The notes below the pieces were generated by a model that was not told the origin of the DNA, searched no databases, and saw only the letters and a list, made by a program, of their open reading frames with translations. A stretch of DNA of 26,347 bases from SIG565 sp045650565 (GTDB lineage: Bacteria > Bacillota > Clostridia > Oscillospirales > Acutalibacteraceae), in the NCBI GenBank assembly GCA_045650565.1, contig JAZRRG010000010.1:1-26347 (forward strand), written 5' to 3'. Made by a program: the position numbers and the translations under genes. This document shows positions 23,259-26,347 of the stretch, piece by piece (position 1 is the first letter of the stretch; each line of letters starts with the position of its first letter).

Positions 23259-23287
23259 AAAAAAGACGGCTTTTAGCCGTCTTTTTT
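23259..23287 (-). terminator. Terminator of the deacetylase gene (bidirectional)
   Basis: AAAAAAGACGGCT and AGCCGTCTTTTTT form a 13-bp stem with loop TTT. The deacetylase stop codon (23275-23273) falls partly in the loop, so the coding end is part of the terminator. Confidence 0.9.
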
Positions 23288-24028
23288 ACACTGCGTTCCG
23301 TCGTGTTTTATTTCATAGTTATCCTTATAAATCAAATCTTCAATAAACACAAACTCATAGCCCTGCTCGGTTAGTGTCTTAAGAATCTGCGGAAGGGCTG
23401 CGGGGGTGTGCTCGGCATCGTTGTGGAAAAGCACGATACTACCGTTTTTAACCTTTGATACAACTCGGTGACAAATACTGTCGGGAGTGGCGTTGTCTTT
23501 CCAGTCAAGAGAGTCAACCGACCACTGTATGCAGTACATATTTGTGGTTTCGGTGGCGGTTAGTGTGTTGTTGTCATAGTCGCCATAGGGTGGTCGGAAA
23601 AGAGTAGGCGTTCTGCCTGTTATTGAGGCAATTTTTTGGTTGCAGGTGTTTAGCTCATTGCACATCTGATTTGTGCTTAGTTGAGGCATATGTGGGTGTG
23701 TGTTGGAGTGGTTTTCGATTCTATGACCCGCCTCGTGCAGCTGCTTTACCGATTCGGGATACTTATCCACCCAAGCGCCAACCACAAAAAAAGTGGCGGG
23801 TACATTATATTGTGCGAGTATGTCTATTAGCGTTCCAGTGTCATCATTACCCCAGGCGGCATCAAAGCTTATGGCTATTTTTTTCTCATCGGTTTCAACA
23901 CAGTAAATAGGTAGTTTACGTTCGCCACTCGCAAATGATATAACCGAGCCCACAGTAATCAGCACGAGTGAAAGTACTATGCAAGAGGCCACCATTAAAT
24001 GCTTACGGGTTATAACTAACATTTTCAT
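23273..24028 (-). CDS. PdaB-like polysaccharide deacetylase
   Basis: A 251-residue NodB-fold carbohydrate esterase with an N-terminal membrane segment or signal (about 11-33). NodB motifs: AISFDAAWGND (Asp56; the second Asp of the usual FDD is Ala), IENHSNTHPHM (metal ligands His107 and His111), LFRPPYGDYD, QWSVDSLDWKDN and GSIVLFHNDA. The FDxxWG form of motif 1 is characteristic of PdaB, a sporulation protein needed to keep the spore cortex, so this supports a spore-forming host. Ribosome site GGTGA precedes the ATG at 24028. It converges on the LRR protein gene. Substrate (peptidoglycan) is inferred from family. Confidence 0.88.
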   Translation of the reverse strand: MKMLVITRKHLMVASCIVLSLVLITVGSVISFASGERKLPIYCVETDEKKIAISFDAAWGNDDTGTLIDILAQYNVPATFFVVGAWVDKYPESVKQLHEAGHRIENHSNTHPHMPQLSTNQMCNELNTCNQKIASITGRTPTLFRPPYGDYDNNTLTATETTNMYCIQWSVDSLDWKDNATPDSICHRVVSKVKNGSIVLFHNDAEHTPAALPQILKTLTEQGYEFVFIEDLIYKDNYEIKHDGTQCKKDG

Positions 24029-24056
24029 AATATCACCAAACCTTTAATAGATATAA

Positions 24057-24141
24057 CGAAACAGGAAGGTTTCGGCACAAAATCTTTGATTTTGCTATAG
24101 CCACTTTTAAAGTGGATTGTCAAAACGCTTTTTGAGCGTTT
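24057..24141. other. Array of consecutive hairpins upstream of the deacetylase gene
   Basis: Within 85 bases there are four perfect stem-loops and one short palindrome: CGAAAC/GTTTCG (24057-24074), CAAAATC/GATTTTG (24078-24094), GCTATAGC (24094-24101), CCACTTT/AAAGTGG (24101-24115) and AAACGCT/AGCGTTT (24123-24141). They could fold in a leader RNA or be protein-binding sites. No gene is visible between 24029 and 24244. Confidence 0.6.
24094..24123 (-). promoter_or_regulatory. Possible promoter of the deacetylase gene with palindromic spacer
   Basis: On the minus strand TTGACA (24123-24118), then 18 bases, then TATAGC (24099-24094). The palindrome CCACTTTtAAAGTGG fills nearly the whole spacer, which is where an operator would block the promoter. 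The -10 is weak, so confidence is limited. Confidence 0.4.
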
Positions 24142-24188
24142 CCACTGACTACAATCATTATTATGAGAAATGGGCGCGTCCGTATTAC

Positions 24189-24208
24189 AGGGTTTAGGGG
24201 TTAGAAAA
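24189..24208. repeat. Second copy of the heptamer-type repeat
   Basis: AGGGTTT AGGGGTT AGAAAA, matching the end of the tandem repeat at 16254-16287, again beside a terminator. Confidence 0.55.
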
Positions 24209-24213
24209 CAAAA

Positions 24214-24241
24214 AAGACCACACAGTTACCTGTGTGGTCTT
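24214..24241 (-). terminator. Terminator of the 5S rRNA gene
   Basis: A 12-bp perfect stem (AAGACCACACAG with CTGTGTGGTCTT), loop TTAC; on the minus strand it is followed by TTTTG, three bases beyond the 5S end. Confidence 0.95.
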
Positions 24242-24244
24242 GTG

Positions 24245-24358
<114 letters not shown>

Positions 24359-24387
24359 CTATTAGTCGCTCGTCGGCGACAAATGTG

Positions 24388-24416
24388 ATTATAGCACAAT
24401 GAAAACACATTGTCAA
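24388..24416 (-). promoter_or_regulatory. Consensus promoter of the 5S rRNA gene
   Basis: On the minus strand a perfect TTGACA (24416-24411), 17-base spacer, perfect TATAAT (24393-24388), with an extended TG. Upstream A/T tracts (TTTTTTGAA/TTCAAAAAA inverted repeat, 24420-24443) sit where an UP element would lie. Confidence 0.93.
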
Positions 24417-24457
24417 CACTTTTTTGAAAATTTTTTCAAAAAATTCTTTGCCATTTA

Positions 24458-24486
24458 TTGACACACCCTCAATTAAAAAGTATAAT
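24458..24486 (+). promoter_or_regulatory. Consensus promoter of galT
   Basis: TTGACA (24458-24463), 17-base spacer, TATAAT (24481-24486), divergent from the 5S promoter. It decides the galT start, since the upstream in-frame ATG at 24424 precedes it. Confidence 0.93.
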
Positions 24487-24516
24487 TTATTTAGTACAAA
24501 AAAAGGGGATATAAGA

Positions 24517-26010
24517 GTGATATACAGGCAAATCGCAGAATTAGTAGAATATGGTGTTCAAAAGGGCTTTTATCAGCAGCAGGATAGGGTTTATGTAACC
24601 AATAAGCTGCTTGATATTTTGCGCCTTGATGAATATAAAGCACCCGAAAGTATAAGCGAAGATTTTGACTTAGAAGCTACGCTCAAAGAAATGCTCGATT
24701 TTGCGGTAGAAAAAGGAATAATTGATGATAACATCACCGAGCGTGATTTATTTGATACACGCATTATGGGTGCGCTTATACCACTGCCGAGCACAGTTAC
24801 GGGGAAGTTTTATGAGTTATATAAAGCGTCGCCCCAATCCGCTACCGATTATTTTTACAAATTAAGCTGTGATTCAGATTATATTCGCCGTTACAGAATT
24901 AAAAAGGATGTAAAATGGGTTACCAACACCGAGTATGGCGAGCTTGATATAACCATTAACCTATCAAAGCCCGAAAAGGACCCCAAGGCAATTGCCGCAG
25001 CAAAGGCGGCTCCGCAGTCGGGTTACCCGAAATGCTTACTTTGCAAGGAAAACGAGGGTTATGCAGGCCGGCTTAACAGTCCTGCAAGGCAAAATCACCG
25101 CATTATGCCGGTAACCATAAATGATAGTGACTGGATGTTTCAATACTCACCCTATGTTTATTATAATGAGCATTGCATTGTTTTTAATTCCAAGCACACC
25201 CCAATGCAAATAAATAATGACACTTTCAAAAAACTCTTTGATTTTGTAAAACTATTCCCGCATTATTTTGTCGGCTCAAATGCTGATTTGCCGATAGTTG
25301 GCGGCTCGATTTTAAGTCACGACCATTTTCAAGGCGGTCACTACACCTTTGCAATGGCAAAGGCACCGATAGAGCACAAGGTCAACTTTGATGGCTTCGA
25401 AAATGTTGAGGCGGGTATTGTAAAATGGCCGATGTCGGTTATTCGCTTAAGGGCTAAACTCGCCGAGGATATTATACCACTTGCTTGTAAAATATTATCA
25501 GCGTGGCGTGGCTATACTGATGAGCAGTCGTTTATCTTTGCCGAAACCGATGGTGAGCCGCATAACACGATAACGCCCATTGCTCGTAAAAACGGCGATA
25601 TGTTTGAGCTTGATTTGGTGCTTCGCAACAATATAACAACACCCGAGCATCCCTTGGGTGTTTACCATCCTCATGCCGAGCTTCACAATATAAAGAAGGA
25701 AAATATCGGTCTTATTGAGGTTATGGGACTTGCCGTTTTACCTGCCCGACTCAAAAAGGAAATTGCGGAGCTATCGGTAGCCATTTTACAGGGTGAAGAC
25801 TTAAGCCAAAACGAAGCTCTCGCAAAGCATGCTAATTGGGTATCATCCTTTATCGATAAATATAAGGATATAAACAAAGGCAATATCGATAAGATTTTGC
25901 AGGATGAAATCGGCATTGTTTTCGCCAAGGTGTTAGAGCATTCAGGCGTTTACAAGCGTGATGAAAAGGGAATTGCCGCATTTAAAAAATTTATTTCATC
26001 AGTAAAATAA
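24517..26010 (+). CDS. galT: UDP-glucose--hexose-1-phosphate uridylyltransferase (GalT, Gram-positive type)
   Basis: The Leloir-pathway enzyme that exchanges UMP between UDP-glucose and galactose 1-phosphate. With the GTG start at 24517 it has 497 residues, the usual length of the Firmicutes (class II) form. GGGG lies eight bases upstream of the GTG, and the family N-terminus (IYRQIAELVEYGVQKGF) begins there. Visible motifs include CLLCKENEGYAGRLNSPARQ, VGGSILSHDHFQGGHYTFAM with conserved histidines, and the histidine-rich GVYHPHAELHNIKKENIGLI. No galE or galK is in view, so it appears as a single-gene unit with its own strong promoter. I see no terminator before the tRNA-Ser promoter. Confidence 0.95.
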   Translation: MIYRQIAELVEYGVQKGFYQQQDRVYVTNKLLDILRLDEYKAPESISEDFDLEATLKEMLDFAVEKGIIDDNITERDLFDTRIMGALIPLPSTVTGKFYELYKASPQSATDYFYKLSCDSDYIRRYRIKKDVKWVTNTEYGELDITINLSKPEKDPKAIAAAKAAPQSGYPKCLLCKENEGYAGRLNSPARQNHRIMPVTINDSDWMFQYSPYVYYNEHCIVFNSKHTPMQINNDTFKKLFDFVKLFPHYFVGSNADLPIVGGSILSHDHFQGGHYTFAMAKAPIEHKVNFDGFENVEAGIVKWPMSVIRLRAKLAEDIIPLACKILSAWRGYTDEQSFIFAETDGEPHNTITPIARKNGDMFELDLVLRNNITTPEHPLGVYHPHAELHNIKKENIGLIEVMGLAVLPARLKKEIAELSVAILQGEDLSQNEALAKHANWVSSFIDKYKDINKGNIDKILQDEIGIVFAKVLEHSGVYKRDEKGIAAFKKFISSVK

Positions 26011-26015
26011 AGTAC

Positions 26016-26044
26016 TTGATTTTTCGGTCAACTGCTTGTATAAT
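26016..26044 (+). promoter_or_regulatory. Promoter of tRNA-Ser, flanked by a 10-bp inverted repeat
   Basis: TTGATT (26016-26021), 17-base spacer, TATAAT (26039-26044). TTTTCGGTCA (26021-26030) and TGACCGAAAA (26052-26061) form a perfect inverted repeat around the -10 and the expected start of transcription near 26051. Confidence 0.85.
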
Positions 26045-26065
26045 AGTCAGGTGACCGAAAAGCAT

Positions 26066-26157
26066 GGAGATGTCGCGTAGTTGGTCGAGCGCGCACGATT
26101 GGAAATCGTGTAACTGTTAAAAGCAGTTCGAGGGTTCAAATCCCTCCATCTCCGCCA
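26066..26157 (+). tRNA. tRNA-Ser (anticodon GGA)
   Basis: The acceptor stem GGAGATG pairs with CATCTCC, followed by G and an encoded CCA (26155-26157). The anticodon stem CACGA/TCGTG holds loop TTGGAAA, anticodon GGA for UCC/UCU. A long variable arm (TAACTG...CAGTT) and T-arm GGGTTCAAATCCC are clear. A36-A37-A38 makes it a MiaA/MiaB substrate type. Confidence 0.98.
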
Positions 26158-26158
26158 T

Positions 26159-26190
26159 AATCGACAAATCTCGACAGAGGTTTGTCGATT
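26159..26190 (+). terminator. Terminator of tRNA-Ser
   Basis: AATCGACAAA pairs with TTTGTCGATT, with an inner CTC/GAG, one base after the CCA end; TACTTTTT follows. Confidence 0.8.
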
Positions 26191-26214
26191 TACTTTTTAC
26201 CTCTTTACGAAACT

Positions 26215-26347
26215 TGTCAAGATTAGTGGACAGATAAAAGAGAGAAAAACTGATTTGGAATGTAATAACCAATACCTGAATGCAGTCTTTCTGAATTATA
26301 ATAAAGTTCAATATAATCAACAATTATTCTTGAAGCTTCTTCAAATG
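26215..26347 (-). mobile_element. End of an IS3-family insertion sequence (cut by window edge)
   Basis: The transposase 3' end (26223-26347) is followed within eight bases by TGTCAAGATTAGTGGACA (26215-26232), which looks like an IS terminal inverted repeat with TG at the tip and overlaps the stop codon as is common in IS3 elements. The other end is outside the window, so the boundary is a proposal. Confidence 0.6.
26223..26347 (-). CDS. IS3-family transposase, C-terminal fragment (5' end outside window)
   Basis: The last 40 codons of an open frame entering from the right edge, ending in TAA at 26225-26223. The peptide EEASRIIVDYIELYYNSERL then HSGIGYYIPNQFF is the hallmark C-terminus of the IS3-type (rve_3) integrase domain, where YNxxRxHSxLGYxxPxxF is expected. 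It lacks a start because the gene begins beyond the window; nothing suggests it is broken. It would integrate or excise the element through a DDE integrase. Confidence 0.85.
   Translation of the reverse strand, partial: FEEASRIIVDYIELYYNSERLHSGIGYYIPNQFFSLLSVH

Noticed and set aside
24424..24516. N-terminal extension of galT from an upstream ATG
   Set aside because: It would start before the galT promoter, and the family N-terminus begins at the GTG at 24517.
26021..26061. Terminator of galT
   Set aside because: The inverted repeat has a 21-base loop containing a perfect -10 and no T-run behind it.
26117..26323. Minus-strand open frame of 68 codons
   Set aside because: It crosses the antisense of tRNA-Ser (the familiar GFEPS artefact) and is out of frame with the real transposase fragment.

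Overview
The window looks like chromosomal DNA from a low-GC, Gram-positive, probably spore-forming anaerobe of the Clostridia (an Oscillospiraceae-like gut lineage is my best guess). The reasons are strong AGGAGG-type ribosome sites, near-consensus sigma-A promoters with 17-bp spacers, a two-gene transketolase, a PdaB-type deacetylase, a class D-like sortase and short Clostridia-style dispersed repeats. This placement is inference from gene content; no 16S gene is present.

Layout. (1) 53-2384, minus strand: tRNA-Leu(CAA), then an operon read leftwards from a promoter at 2356-2384: a secreted protein with a sortase-type C-terminus, a sortase, and a four-pass membrane protein. (2) 2424-16253, plus strand: one tightly packed run of 13 genes from a strong promoter: miaB, a ymcA/ricA-like gene, mutS, mutL, miaA, an HlyD-like envelope protein, yggS, sepF, divIVA, lspA, rluD and the two transketolase halves, closed by a 13-bp-stem terminator. 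It joins what in Bacillus subtilis are two separate neighbourhoods (miaB-ymcA-cotE-mutS-mutL and the ylm/divIVA/lspA cluster). (3) 16285-17319, minus: two small membrane proteins behind a structured leader that ends in a textbook intrinsic terminator directly before the ribosome site. (4) 17340-18490, minus: ruvX and a histidine phosphatase. (5) 18496-21868, plus: an orphan PTS IIC-like permease, nth, a pyridoxamine kinase, tcdA and a possible 21-codon ORF. (6) 21888-24123: a membrane-anchored leucine-rich-repeat protein converging on a PdaB-like deacetylase, with terminators and REP-like repeats between them. (7) 24214-24416, minus: a stand-alone 5S rRNA gene with its own consensus promoter and terminator. 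(8) 24458-26347: galT, tRNA-Ser(GGA), and the truncated end of an IS3-family transposase at the window edge.

How they fit together. Most of the window is housekeeping: tRNA modification (MiaA then MiaB at A37; TcdA), mismatch repair (MutS, MutL), base excision (Nth), RuvX, cell division (SepF, DivIVA), lipoprotein processing (LspA), rRNA pseudouridylation and the pentose phosphate pathway. The best candidates for something undescribed are the attenuator-like leader at 17098-17285 in front of two uncharacterised membrane proteins, the sortase cassette with a proline-free sorting motif, the isolated 5S gene, the hairpin array upstream of the deacetylase and the inverted repeat around the tRNA-Ser promoter.
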